Shown: positions 24,225 through 33,099, numbered from the stretch's first letter. The stretch: 64,000 nucleotides of DNA from Actinoallomurus sp963736325 (GCA_963736325.1 CAVTOG010000010.1:496001-560000), one strand, 5' to 3'. The notes: generated from the sequence alone by a model not told the origin. A program made the numbers and translations.

Positions 24225-26678
24225 TCACACGGGGGTGCTCCTCCGGACCAGCATGGCGCGGTGCAGGTCGTCTCGGCGGTCGGTCAGTTCTCTTCTCACG
24301 CCTACCGTGAGGTCGTCGCGGGACAGGCATTCGTCGGCGGCGGCGATCGTGTCCGGGTTCAGCGCGTATCCGGGGAACAGGTCCCGGCCGAGGATTCGGG
24401 CGGTCATCGGGCTTCTGGCTCCCGCGGCGGGCAGGTCCTCGAAGTAGCGGCTCACGTACGGCGCGGAGGGTTCAGGGCGTGCGGGTTGCCAGAAGCCGAG
24501 CGCGGTGGCGCTCAGCAGGTTGTTCGACAGCGGCGGGTCTCCGAACATCGTGTCCCAGGCCCGTGCCTTCGCTTCGGGGTCCGGCAAGGCGGCCCGGCAG
24601 CGGGCGGCGAACTCCTGGCCGATGGCGCTCGGCTCGTTCGCCAGTTCCGCGGCGATCTCGGGTTCGCCCGCGAGGCCGAAGACGCAGAGTCGCAGGAGGA
24701 TGCGCCAGTTGAGTTCCAGGTCGAGGGTGAGGCCGCTGGGCACGCGGCCGACGGCGCGCCACTCCTGGAGTTCCGCCAGCGCGGACGGGGTCTCGGCGCA
24801 CTGGATGAGGCCGCGTACGGCGACGAGCCGCAGGTCCGCGGACGCGTCCAGCAGTTTCCCGCACACATCGGTCAGCGTGGACACGACCTCCGGGCGCGAC
24901 GGCGACGGCGCGTACCGGTCCGCGACCTGGTGCAGGGCGAACGCCAGGACGCTCTCCGCGATCGACACCAGCGGCTCGGCGGGCAGGTGGGCGGCGACGA
25001 GCGAGACGTAGCCCAAGGCGGGCCACTCCGCGTCGCGGACCATGTCGCGGGCGGTCGTCCACAGCACGGCGCGGGTCAGCGGGTCCGCGACGAGGGACAG
25101 CGACGACGTCACCGTGTCCCAGGAGCGCTCGTCGAGCCGCACCTTGGCGTAGCTGAGGTCGTGGTCGTTGAGGAGGAGCAGGTCGGGGCGCGGGGAATCG
25201 GCGAGCACCGGTGTACCGTCCGCGACGTCCACCTCGAACGCCTCGCGCGCCACGAGGCGTCCCGCGGTCAGGTCGTACGCGCCGACCCGCATCCGGTGGG
25301 GACGCGACCCCGTACGCGTCACCGACAGGTCGGAGCCGACGCGCAATGTGTCCACGCCGGTGGTGCGCAGCCAGAGCGAGGCCCAGCCGTGCACGTCACG
25401 GCCGCTGGAGCGGGCGAGGGCGTCGAGCAGGTCGGACAGGGTGGCGTTGCCGAAGCGATGGCGGGCGAAGTAGTCGTTGACGCCGGTGAGGAAGGCGTCC
25501 TCCCCGATCCACGCGACGAGCTGGCGCAGCGCGGACGCGCCCTTCGCGTAGGAGATCCCGTCGAAGTTGACGAGCGCGGCGTCGACGTCGTCGAGCCCGT
25601 CGACGGCGACGGGGTGCGTGGAGGGACGCTGGTCGGCGTCGTACCCCCAGGGCTTACGTGCGACGCCGAACGTCGTCCAAGCGTCGGTGAACCGGCTGAC
25701 GTCGCCGAGGATCTGGTAGCCCATGTACTCGGCGAACGACTCGTTCAGCCACAGGTCGTCCCACCACTCCATGGTGACGAGGTCACCGAACCACATGTGC
25801 GCCATCTCGTGCGCGATGACCATCGCCCGCAGCTCGCGCTCGGCCTCGGTGACGGCGGAGCGGAACACGTACGTGTCGCGGAAGGTCACGCAGCCGGGGT
25901 TCTCGACGGCGCCGAAGTTGAACTCCGGCACGAACGCCTGGTCGTACTTGCCGAACGGGTACCGCTCGGAGAACAGCGCGTGGTACCGGTCGAACGCGCG
26001 GCGCGTCAGGTCGAACAGGTCCGGCGTGTCGGCGTCCAGGTACGGCGCCAGGGAACGGCGGCAGTGCAGGCCGAGCGGGATGCCGTCGTGTTCCTCGTAC
26101 ACCGAGTGCAGCGCGCCGGCGACGATCGTGGCGAGGTACGTGCTGATCGGCGGCGTCGGCTCGAACTCCCACCGCCCGCCGGACGTACGCGTCCCCGCGC
26201 CGTTGCTCAGCACCATCCAGTGCGGCGGGGCGGTCGCCGAGACCGTGATGACGGCCTTCAGGTCGGGCTGGTCGAAGCAGCCGAACATCAGCGGCGCGTT
26301 GTCCGGGCCGCACATGGCGTACAGGTAGACCTCGCCGTCGGCGGGGTCGACGAAGCGGTGCACGCCCTCGCCCGTACGTGAGTAGCGCATGTCGGCGTCG
26401 AGGCGCAGTTCGTTGCGGCCGTCGAGGCCGGACAGGCGAAGCCTGCCGTCGGCGAAGGAGGACAGGTCGACGGGGCGGCCGTTCAGCGAGGCGCCGTGCA
26501 ACGTCTCGGGCCGGATCTCGACGAAGGTCTCCGCGCCGGGCTCGGCGCAGTCGAAGCCGATCACCGTGCTGGAGCCGAACACCTCCTCGCCGCGGGTGAA
26601 GTCGAGGTGGATGGTGTAGCTGCGGACGTTCAGCAGGGCGGCACGCTCACGTGCCTCGGTCCGGGTCAGTGTCGGCAT
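24225..26678 (-). CDS. pepN: Aminopeptidase N (M1 zinc metallopeptidase)
   Basis: 817 residues, the normal length for actinobacterial PepN. The zinc site is H290-E291-x-x-H294 in 'VIAHEMAHMWFGDL' with the third ligand E313 in 'LWLNESFAEY'. The exopeptidase motif is GAVENPG instead of the common GAMEN. The C-terminal half matches the ERAP1-like helical domain ('LNWRILLRLCVFG'). I placed the start at 26678 because actinobacterial relatives begin near 'MPTLTRTEARERAALL'; an ATG at 26714 is possible. It removes N-terminal residues from peptides in the cytoplasm. Confidence 0.93.
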   Translation of the reverse strand: MPTLTRTEARERAALLNVRSYTIHLDFTRGEEVFGSSTVIGFDCAEPGAETFVEIRPETLHGASLNGRPVDLSSFADGRLRLSGLDGRNELRLDADMRYSRTGEGVHRFVDPADGEVYLYAMCGPDNAPLMFGCFDQPDLKAVITVSATAPPHWMVLSNGAGTRTSGGRWEFEPTPPISTYLATIVAGALHSVYEEHDGIPLGLHCRRSLAPYLDADTPDLFDLTRRAFDRYHALFSERYPFGKYDQAFVPEFNFGAVENPGCVTFRDTYVFRSAVTEAERELRAMVIAHEMAHMWFGDLVTMEWWDDLWLNESFAEYMGYQILGDVSRFTDAWTTFGVARKPWGYDADQRPSTHPVAVDGLDDVDAALVNFDGISYAKGASALRQLVAWIGEDAFLTGVNDYFARHRFGNATLSDLLDALARSSGRDVHGWASLWLRTTGVDTLRVGSDLSVTRTGSRPHRMRVGAYDLTAGRLVAREAFEVDVADGTPVLADSPRPDLLLLNDHDLSYAKVRLDERSWDTVTSSLSLVADPLTRAVLWTTARDMVRDAEWPALGYVSLVAAHLPAEPLVSIAESVLAFALHQVADRYAPSPSRPEVVSTLTDVCGKLLDASADLRLVAVRGLIQCAETPSALAELQEWRAVGRVPSGLTLDLELNWRILLRLCVFGLAGEPEIAAELANEPSAIGQEFAARCRAALPDPEAKARAWDTMFGDPPLSNNLLSATALGFWQPARPEPSAPYVSRYFEDLPAAGARSPMTARILGRDLFPGYALNPDTIAAADECLSRDDLTVGVRRELTDRRDDLHRAMLVRRSTPV

Positions 26679-26902
26679 GGTGTCATGCTGCCCGATGATC
26701 TCCACGGAGGACATGGCAGGCCCCCGAATGGGGAGCCGGCCGACGCGGGCCAGGGCGTTCACGCTCCGTCGCCGGCACGGTACGCCTGAGACGACCGGTC
26801 ATCAGGAGTTCATCTATCGCTTTCATCAGTTATGGCTCTCGCCCACATCTGGCTCTAAGCTCCCTGTCGATCTCTCAAAACCCTGACGAAGAACGGTGGC
26901 CG

Positions 26903-27973
26903 ATGGCGACTCGGCTGGTCCTGCATGTCGGCCTGCAGAAATCGGGCACAACGTATCTCCAGGAGGTCCTCACGGCGCGAGCCGGGGAGCTGGCCTCCGC
27001 CGGCGTGCACTATCCCCTCCCCCAGAGCGGGCGGCGAAAGCGGCGTACCGAGAACCACGAGTGGGCCTCGTACGGACTGCTCGGGCCGGAGTACCCCTGG
27101 GTGTCGGAGAAGCGCGCCGCCGAGGAGCACGGCTCCTGGAAAGCCCTGGAGAAGCAGGTCGCGCGTACGCCGGGGACCGTGCTGCTGTCGGCCGAGGCGC
27201 TGTCGACGGTCCGCACGCCCGCGATCCGGCTGCTGCTCGACCGGCTCGGCGTACCGGACGTCGAGGTCGTCGTGACCGCGCGCAGCCTGAGCCGTTCGCT
27301 GCCGTCGCTGTGGCAGCAGCACATCCGCAACGGGCGGCGGCTCGGGTTCGAGCGGTACCTGCGGATGCTGGAGGAACAGCGGGCGCTGCCGCGCGAGCGC
27401 GTCGAGGAGGAGGGCGACCTGCACCTGTGGCGGGCGTTCGCGCTCGGCCGGCTCGTACGGCGCTGGGCGGCCGAGACCGGGACGGACCGGGTGCGGGTGG
27501 TGACCAGCCCCGGCTCTCCGCCCCATCTGCTGTGGGCGCGGTTCTGCGAGGCGATCGGCCTGCCGGCGCCGGCGGAGGAGCCGGACGAGGTCGTGGCCAA
27601 GCCGGTGCACACCGGGATGACGGCCGCCGAGGCGTCCGTGATGGTCTCGCTCAACGTCGCGCTGGAGCGCGCGAGCTGGGGGCGGCAGCCGGCGAACCGC
27701 CTGCGGGAGGCCGTCATCACCGAAGGCTTCCGCGCGAGGGCGTCGCGGGGGCCGCGCGTCGCGATCCCGCCGGCCTGGAGCGACCGCGTCGCCCAGTGGG
27801 CCAAGGAGGACAACGCCGAACTCCTGGAGTCCGGGGTGGGTCTCATCGGCGACATCGCCGACCTCTCACCCACGCACGATGACGTACGCCCGCCGACCGC
27901 CGAGGAGATCGGCGCGGCGGGAGCGGCGGCCGTCCTCGCCGTGACGCGCAGAGACGGGTGGGACCGCACGTGA
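26903..27973 (+). CDS. P-loop sulfotransferase-like protein
   Basis: 356 residues. The start 'TRLVLHVGLQKSGTTYLQEV' is the PAPS 5'-phosphosulfate loop found in bacterial and eukaryotic sulfotransferases. Further on, 'VEVVVTARSLSRSLPSLWQQ' matches the 3'-phosphate-binding strand with its Arg and Ser. No signal peptide or membrane span is visible. The acceptor is unknown. The stop overlaps the GTG of a sulfatase gene (GTGA), so sulfate transfer and sulfate removal are encoded in one coupled unit. Confidence 0.8.
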   Translation: MATRLVLHVGLQKSGTTYLQEVLTARAGELASAGVHYPLPQSGRRKRRTENHEWASYGLLGPEYPWVSEKRAAEEHGSWKALEKQVARTPGTVLLSAEALSTVRTPAIRLLLDRLGVPDVEVVVTARSLSRSLPSLWQQHIRNGRRLGFERYLRMLEEQRALPRERVEEEGDLHLWRAFALGRLVRRWAAETGTDRVRVVTSPGSPPHLLWARFCEAIGLPAPAEEPDEVVAKPVHTGMTAAEASVMVSLNVALERASWGRQPANRLREAVITEGFRARASRGPRVAIPPAWSDRVAQWAKEDNAELLESGVGLIGDIADLSPTHDDVRPPTAEEIGAAGAAAVLAVTRRDGWDRT

Positions 27974-29526
27974 GGTTCTGCCGCCTGCTCGCGGTGTCCT
28001 TCCTGCTCGTCGCTCTCGCGGCCTGCGCGGACCCCGCGGCGTACGTCAAGACGAAGCCGGCTCCGAGCCCGCAGGCCTCGGCGCCGCTCGCGGCCCCGAT
28101 GGTGAAGAGCACCGAGCGGCCCAACTTCGTGTTCCTGCTCACCGACGACCTCGACAAGAAGTCGATCTCGGTCATGCCGCGGCTGAAGTCGCTGGTCACC
28201 GACCGGGGCACGACGCTGTCGAACTACCACGTGAGCGTGGCATGGTGCTGCCCGTCGCGGGCGAGCACGCTGCGCGGCCAGTACGCCCACAACACGAAGG
28301 TGTGGAGCAACACGCCGCCGAACGGCGGGTTCGGGCTGTTCCACGACCGCGGCCTGGAGAACTCCACGATCGGCACCTGGCTGCGGAAGGCGGGGTACCG
28401 GACCGGATTGTTCGGCAAGTACCTCAACGGGTATCCGTCGCAGGCCCCGGTGGGCGAGAGGTACGTGCCGCCCGGGTGGGACAACTGGACCGTGCCGTCC
28501 TCCGGCTCGCCGTACCACCAGTACAACTACACGCTCAACGTCAACGGCAAGCTCGAACAGCACGGCCACAAGGCGCGCGACTATCTCACCGACGTGCTGG
28601 ACACCAAGGTGAAGCGCTTCATCGCCAAGCCCTCACGAAAGCCGTTCTTCGCCTACGTCGGCGTCTACAACCCGCACGCCCCGGCCACGCCCGCGCCGCG
28701 TCACAAGAACATGTTCAAGGGCGTGAAGGCGCCGCGGACCCCGTCGTACGACGCGAAGGACCTCACCGGCAAGCCCACCGAGCTGCGGCGCCTCCAGCCG
28801 ATCACCGGCAACGAGCGCAAGACCTGGGACGCGCTGTACCGGAACCGGCTGCGGTCGCTGCAGTCCGTCGACGACATGATCGGCGACCTCATCGGGAAGT
28901 TGCGGGCCACGGGACGGCTCGCGAACACCTACTTCATCTTCACCTCCGACAACGGCTTCCACATCGGGCAGTTCCGCATGCCGCCGGGCAAGAACACCGG
29001 CTACGAGGAGGACACCGGGGTGCCGTTCATGGTCCGCGGCCCGGGTGTCCCGGCCGGCCGTACGGTCGACCTGCTGGCCGGCAACGTCGATATCGCGCCG
29101 ACCATCGCCGACCTGGCCGGCGCGAAGGCCCCAGGGTTCGTGGACGGCCGGTCACTGCGTCCTCTCATGCGCCCGGGCATGCCGTCGGACTGGCGGCAGG
29201 AGTATCTGATCGAGCACGGCCACGGCCCCGGCACGCGCCCCCCGCTCAAGCCGAAGGACGGCACGCTCGAACCACCGGAGCTCCTGGCACCGTCGGAACG
29301 CCTGAAGTTCTACATCGCGCCCTTCGAGGGCCTGCGCACGATGCGCTACCTGTACATCCGCTACAGCACCGGAGAGCGCGAGCTGTACGACCTGAGCACC
29401 GACCCGAACGAGCTGCACAACATCGTCGTAGGCCAGAAGGCGATCGCGGGCTCCCTCGCGGCACGCCTCAAGAAGATGCGCGGCTGCTCAGGAGCATCCT
29501 GCCGCACGGCGGAGGACTCACGCTGA
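27970..29526 (+). CDS. Secreted sulfatase lipoprotein (formylglycine type)
   Basis: 518 residues from a GTG overlapping the upstream stop. The signal peptide 'LLAVSFLLVALAAC' ends in a lipobox, so the enzyme is lipid-anchored outside. The sulfatase core is intact: metal ligands in 'NFVFLLTDDLDKK', the modifiable Cys in C93-C-P-S-R, and 'YFIFTSDNGFHIGQFRMPPG' for the second metal site. The Cys must be converted to formylglycine by a maturase, not encoded here. An alternative GTG at 27958 would extend the protein by four residues. It likely hydrolyses sulfate esters of extracellular glycans or the product of the upstream transferase. Confidence 0.9.
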   Translation: MRFCRLLAVSFLLVALAACADPAAYVKTKPAPSPQASAPLAAPMVKSTERPNFVFLLTDDLDKKSISVMPRLKSLVTDRGTTLSNYHVSVAWCCPSRASTLRGQYAHNTKVWSNTPPNGGFGLFHDRGLENSTIGTWLRKAGYRTGLFGKYLNGYPSQAPVGERYVPPGWDNWTVPSSGSPYHQYNYTLNVNGKLEQHGHKARDYLTDVLDTKVKRFIAKPSRKPFFAYVGVYNPHAPATPAPRHKNMFKGVKAPRTPSYDAKDLTGKPTELRRLQPITGNERKTWDALYRNRLRSLQSVDDMIGDLIGKLRATGRLANTYFIFTSDNGFHIGQFRMPPGKNTGYEEDTGVPFMVRGPGVPAGRTVDLLAGNVDIAPTIADLAGAKAPGFVDGRSLRPLMRPGMPSDWRQEYLIEHGHGPGTRPPLKPKDGTLEPPELLAPSERLKFYIAPFEGLRTMRYLYIRYSTGERELYDLSTDPNELHNIVVGQKAIAGSLAARLKKMRGCSGASCRTAEDSR

Positions 29527-29596
29527 GTCTTCGGCCCACCTGATCAGGCAGGGCGGCCGGTCCGGTGATCGCGCCGCGCGGCCGGGCCGGGACGTG

Positions 29597-29983
29597 TCAT
29601 GGGCTCGGCGTCTCTTCCTCGATGCCGAAGCTGATGACACGTACCGGGTGGATGCGGATGATCTCCCGGGACGCGCCCGATATCACGGGCTCCTGGTCGG
29701 TCAAGGCCTCGGCGGTGCCGCGGATCTCGAGGCAACGCACCCGCCAGGGGTCCAGCGAGGCGATGTCGTCGACGACGAAGGCGACCCGGTCGTTGGCCGC
29801 GAGGTTGCGGAACTTTCGGCTGGCGCCCATGGAGTATCCGCTGATGTCGATCGTGTCGAGCTCGGCGTTGTAGCGGAAGGACACCGGGTTGTTCTGCGGC
29901 GCGCCGTTCGGGTCGACGGTGGCGAGCCTGCCGAGCCGCTGGCTCTTCAGGTAGCCGAGCTCGGCCTGGTCGAAGGCTGGCAT
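29597..29983 (-). CDS. PPOX-class F420/FMN-dependent oxidoreductase
   Basis: 128 residues with the split-barrel flavin/F420 fold: 'LGYLKSQRLGRLATVDPNGA', 'NPVSFRYNAELDTIDISG', 'KFRNLAANDRVAFVVDD' and 'CLEIRGTAEAL'. The end 'IIRIHPVRVISFGIE' is typical of the actinobacterial Rv1155-like PPOX group. GAGAGGA precedes the ATG. It is divergent from a TetR gene, which probably represses it through the palindrome in their shared promoter. Confidence 0.9.
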   Translation of the reverse strand: MPAFDQAELGYLKSQRLGRLATVDPNGAPQNNPVSFRYNAELDTIDISGYSMGASRKFRNLAANDRVAFVVDDIASLDPWRVRCLEIRGTAEALTDQEPVISGASREIIRIHPVRVISFGIEEETPSP

Positions 29984-30027
29984 GGACGGTCCTCTCTCTC
30001 GGGCGACGAGGCCCATCCTATACACCT

Positions 30028-30044
30028 GTCCGAACATTTCGGAC
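30028..30044. promoter_or_regulatory. Candidate TetR operator between PPOX and TetR genes
   Basis: GTCCGAA and its complement TTCGGAC flank a 3-base spacer in the 83-bp divergent region. This is the size and placement expected for a TetR-family site controlling both genes. Confidence 0.65.
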
Positions 30045-30066
30045 GGATGTCTAGTACGCTGGTGGC

Positions 30067-30693
30067 GTGGACAACGGCCGAGACTGCCCCCGCCGCTCAC
30101 CCGCCCCCGCGGAGCGCCGTACCGATCCCGAGCGGTCCCGGCGGGCGCTGCTCGACGCCGCGCTCGACGAGTTCGCGGCCAAGGGATTCGCCGGAGCGCG
30201 CGTCCGCGACATCTCGGCGCGCGCCGGAGTGAGCAAGGACCTGATCAACTACTACTTCGGCGGCAAGGAGGGTCTGTACGCGGAGGTGCAGCGCGCCTGG
30301 CTGGAGAGCGCTCAGGCCACTTCGGCGCCCGACCTGCCGCTCGACGAGGTCGTCGTCCGCTACCTGCACGACTCGCTGGCCGACCCGCGCCCGATGCGGC
30401 TGCTCGCCTGGCGCGGCCTGGCCGCCGACACCGGCCGTCCCCCGGACGCCTCCGCCGAGACGGACGACCTCTCCACCACGCGGAAACGCCAGGAGAACGG
30501 CGAGCTGGCCGCCGACCTCGACCCGGCGACCGTACGCCTCGTCCTGCTCGGCGCCATCGCGGCACCGGTCGTGATGCCGCTGATGGCACAGAAGATCTTC
30601 GGCCTCGCCCCCGGCGACCCGGAGTTCGAGGCCCGCTACGCCGAGGGCCTGCGCGTCCTGCTCGCCCACCTCTCCCCTGAGCCGCCCGCCTAG
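30067..30693 (+). CDS. TetR-family transcriptional regulator
   Basis: 208 residues from a GTG. The HTH is standard: 'RRALLDAALDEFAAKGFAGA', 'DISARAGVSKDLINYYFGGK', 'EGLYAEV'. The C-terminal ligand domain is variable and does not reveal a ligand. It is divergent from a PPOX oxidoreductase gene, so a redox-active or aromatic compound is a reasonable guess for the effector. Its stop lies 3 bp before the left inverted repeat of the adjacent IS-like segment. Confidence 0.88.
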   Translation: MDNGRDCPRRSPAPAERRTDPERSRRALLDAALDEFAAKGFAGARVRDISARAGVSKDLINYYFGGKEGLYAEVQRAWLESAQATSAPDLPLDEVVVRYLHDSLADPRPMRLLAWRGLAADTGRPPDASAETDDLSTTRKRQENGELAADLDPATVRLVLLGAIAAPVVMPLMAQKIFGLAPGDPEFEARYAEGLRVLLAHLSPEPPA

Positions 30694-30695
30694 GG

Positions 30696-30750
30696 CCTAG
30701 TGTCCTGCGTCTTGAATCCGTTGAAGAATTGAAGGGTTGGCTGGTGGCGG
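30696..30750 (+). repeat. Left 55-bp inverted repeat
   Basis: Begins CCTAGTGTCCTGCGTCTTGA and ends GGGTTGGCTGGTGGCGG. The complement is found at 33213-33267 with only two mismatches (positions 30732-30733 of this copy). It begins 3 bp after the TetR stop codon. Confidence 0.9.
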
Positions 30751-30837
30751 ACAGGGGTCGGCCGGTGGCCGACGTGAAGTCACCACAGCTACGCGATCGC
30801 TGACCGAGCTGCTCGAACGCCTCGACGAATCCGCTAG

Positions 30838-30853
30838 TATGACGGCGGTCATA
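30838..30853. promoter_or_regulatory. Operator-like palindrome TATGAC-N4-GTCATA upstream of TetR
   Basis: TATGAC and GTCATA are perfect complements separated by four bases, 19 bp before the TetR start at 30872. Close relatives occur at 31980-31995 and 32007-32022, next to the acetyltransferase and dehydrogenase genes in the same segment, so the TetR protein probably regulates itself and both neighbours. Confidence 0.7.
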
Positions 30854-30871
30854 ACCGGATGAGGAAGGGTC

Positions 30872-31459
30872 ATGTCGGAGAAGGCACGGGCGTCGCGCGA
30901 GCGGATGGTCTACAGCGCGGCCCAGCTTGTACGCGTGCGGGGGGTCAGCGCGACCGGGGTGCGCGACGTGGTGGCGCATGCGAAGGCCCCGCAAGGCTCG
31001 TTCCAGCACTATTTCCCGGGGGGTAAGAATCAGCTCGTCGGGGAGGCGGTGGTCTGGGCCGGAGACTTCGCCGCCCAGTGGGCCGCCTCGTATCGGGCGA
31101 CGGCCGAGACTCCGTCACCGTCCGGTCTGTTCGCCCACATGGCCCGGTACTGGCGGGACGACATGACCGCGCGCAGATACGAAGGGGGCTGTCCGGTGAT
31201 GGCGACCGCTGCCGAACTGGCTGGCGGTGACTCCCCGGTCAACGAGCAGGTACGCGCCGCCGCGGACTCCTGGGAGCGCGCGGTAGCGGACGAGCTGGTC
31301 GGCATGGGCGCGACGCCCGCGAAGGCGCGCTCACTGGCCACCGTGATGATCGCCGCGCTCGAAGGCGCGATCCTGCTGGCACGGATCCGCCGCGATGTCG
31401 GACAGCTCGACACGGTCGTCATGGAGCTGTCTCCGCTGCTGGACTCCCGCCTCGCCTGA
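30872..31459 (+). CDS. TetR-family regulator (LmrA/YxaF-like)
   Basis: 195 residues. The HTH reads 'MVYSAAQLVRVRGVSATGVR', 'DVVAHAKAPQGSFQHYFPGG', as in the LmrA/YxaF branch. The ligand domain shares that branch's 'YEGGCPVMATAAELAGG' and 'ATVMIAALEGAILLARIRRD'. GAGGAAGG precedes the ATG. Its last 41 bp overlap the tail of the convergent acetyltransferase gene. LmrA/YxaF proteins usually repress nearby efflux or detoxification genes in response to flavonoids or drugs; here the likely targets are the acetyltransferase and dehydrogenase inside the same inverted repeats. Confidence 0.88.
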   Translation: MSEKARASRERMVYSAAQLVRVRGVSATGVRDVVAHAKAPQGSFQHYFPGGKNQLVGEAVVWAGDFAAQWAASYRATAETPSPSGLFAHMARYWRDDMTARRYEGGCPVMATAAELAGGDSPVNEQVRAAADSWERAVADELVGMGATPAKARSLATVMIAALEGAILLARIRRDVGQLDTVVMELSPLLDSRLA

Positions 31460-31994
31460 ACGGATCCGCCCCGGTCGCCGGAACGGCTATCTCCACCGTC
31501 ATGTCGCAGCCGGACCCACGTGTGGACACGACATGCGAGCACGAGATCACGTACCTCAGCAGCCGCGGCCGCTCCTGGCACAGCGGCATGCGGATCAGCT
31601 CGACACCGGCCTCGCGGGCGTGGGCGACCAATTCGGCGGCGAGTCTGCGTCCGAGGCCACGCAGCTGCCATTCGTCTTCGACCAGCGCGGCGGCCTCGCG
31701 GACGTGGGGGACATCGCGCAACGGGGTGGCGCCGGCGAGGCCGACGAGCCGGCTCGCCCCGGTGGCGGTGATCAGCTCGGCGACGATCGCGTGGTGGGCG
31801 GCCGGATCGCCGGCCAGACGTTGACGCAGATAGGCGTCTGGAAGCCGGGTGAGGAAACCGTGGAACCGGCGGTAACGCGTCTGCCTCGAACATCGACCGA
31901 ACATGGACGCCAGCGCGACATCGTCATCCGCCCGGGCCGACCGGATCCGGATCGAGCGTACCGATCCTTCCGGCGTCAGCATGACAGCGGTCAT
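31419..31994 (-). CDS. GNAT-family N-acetyltransferase
   Basis: 191 residues. The fold begins 'VRSIRIRSARADDDVALASM' and the acetyl-CoA loop is in 'ALVEDEWQLRGLGRRLAAEL' (the Q/R-x-x-G-x-G/A motif). The start codon at 31994 lies inside an operator-like palindrome, so repressor binding would directly block initiation; the ATG at 31982 is an alternative that leaves the operator partly in the leader. The 3' end overlaps the convergent TetR gene by 41 bp. The substrate is unknown. Confidence 0.82.
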   Translation of the reverse strand: MTAVMLTPEGSVRSIRIRSARADDDVALASMFGRCSRQTRYRRFHGFLTRLPDAYLRQRLAGDPAAHHAIVAELITATGASRLVGLAGATPLRDVPHVREAAALVEDEWQLRGLGRRLAAELVAHAREAGVELIRMPLCQERPRLLRYVISCSHVVSTRGSGCDMTVEIAVPATGADPFRRGGSPAAETAP

Positions 31995-31995
31995 A
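31980..31995. promoter_or_regulatory. Operator-like palindrome overlapping the acetyltransferase start
   Basis: CATGACAGCGGTCATA, with complementary ATGAC/GTCAT arms, covers the acetyltransferase start codon at 31994. It matches the palindrome before the TetR gene at 30838-30853 in 14 of 16 positions. Confidence 0.65.
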
Positions 31996-32006
31996 GTTCA
32001 CGCTAA

Positions 32007-32022
32007 CATGACGGCTGACATA
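32007..32022. promoter_or_regulatory. Third, imperfect copy of the TetR operator
   Basis: CATGACGGCTGACATA keeps the left half of the motif and a degenerate right half. It lies between the divergent acetyltransferase and dehydrogenase genes, 27 bp from the second site. Confidence 0.45.
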
Positions 32023-32104
32023 ATTTTGAAGAACGGCGATCGCAGACTGCTGTCACGTCCCGCGGTTCGCGCTCAGTGGGTAGTGGCTGGGGATGGAGGC
32101 ATGC

Positions 32105-32986
32105 ATGACTGTCGGTTTCATCGGTCTGGGTGTCATGGGGCAGCCGATGGCGCTCAATCTGGCTCGCGCCGGAACACCGCTCGTTGTTTGGAACCGTTCT
32201 GTTGGCAGGTGCGAGTCCCTACGCGCTGCCGGGGCGCAGGTGGCGACGACGCCCGCGCAGGTATTCGAGCGGGCCAGCGTGGTACTTCTGATGTTGGCCA
32301 ACGGTGATGCGATCGATTCGGTGCTGGGTCGCGGCACGGAGGATTTCGGGACGAATATCGCGCACCACACGATCGTCCATATGGGGACGACCTCGCCTGA
32401 CTATTCACGCATGCTCGAAGCCGACGTTCACGCGGCCGGTGGCGCCTATGTCGAAGCCCCGGTCTCCGGTTCGCGGCTGCCCGCCGAGGCCGGAAAGCTC
32501 GTGGCGATGCTGGCCGGGGAACGCGCGGCGGCAGAGGCGGTCCGTCCGCTTCTGCGATCGATGTGTCATGAGACGATCGATTGTGGACTGGCACCGAACG
32601 CCCTACTCATGAAATTGTCGGTCAACCTCTTTCTGATCACCATGGTCACCGGCCTCGCCGAAGCGGTTCATTTCGCCGATCACCATGCTCTGGACATGCA
32701 ACGATTCTTGGCCGTGCTGAACGCCGGTCCGATGGCCAGTGACGTCTCGCGCGCCAAGGCGGCCAAACTGACGGCCCGTGACTTCGCGGTGCAGGCCGCG
32801 GCCGCCGATGTCTTTTACAACAGTCGACTTGTCGCCGATGCGGCTAGACGATCCAAGCTGGCCTCTCCCCTGCTTGATGTCTGCCAAAGTCTGTACGGCG
32901 AGACGGTCGCGCTCGGCGAGGGCACATCTGACATGGCGGCGGTACTACGAGCGATCGAGGTCCGCACCGACGCCTGCACTGGATAG
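32105..32986 (+). CDS. NAD(P)-dependent beta-hydroxyacid dehydrogenase (HIBADH family)
   Basis: 293 residues from an ATG preceded by GGAGG. The Rossmann start 'TVGFIGLGVMGQPMALNLAR' is diagnostic. The substrate-binding strand 'GAYVEAPVSGSRLPAEAGKL' and the catalytic Lys in 'NALLMKLSVNLFLI' follow in order. The last third is the all-helical dimerisation domain. The family includes 3-hydroxyisobutyrate, tartronate-semialdehyde and imine reductases; the sequence alone does not choose among them. Codon use is visibly less GC-rich than in neighbouring genes, which fits arrival by transfer with the surrounding inverted repeats. Confidence 0.87.
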   Translation: MTVGFIGLGVMGQPMALNLARAGTPLVVWNRSVGRCESLRAAGAQVATTPAQVFERASVVLLMLANGDAIDSVLGRGTEDFGTNIAHHTIVHMGTTSPDYSRMLEADVHAAGGAYVEAPVSGSRLPAEAGKLVAMLAGERAAAEAVRPLLRSMCHETIDCGLAPNALLMKLSVNLFLITMVTGLAEAVHFADHHALDMQRFLAVLNAGPMASDVSRAKAAKLTARDFAVQAAAADVFYNSRLVADAARRSKLASPLLDVCQSLYGETVALGEGTSDMAAVLRAIEVRTDACTG

Positions 32987-33099
32987 ACCCGCACGGATGT
33001 CGCGGGCGACGAAATAGACCCTCATGGTGGAGACGGTGCTGCCCATGCGGTCGCACGTGTTGGTGTTCATCGAGCACGGAGGACGGAGACCGCGCCTGG

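Noticed and set aside
29982..30680. A 232-codon plus-strand frame overlapping the TetR gene
   Set aside because: It is Arg/Pro-rich, starts at the complement of the PPOX start, and overlaps a TetR gene with clear HTH motifs.
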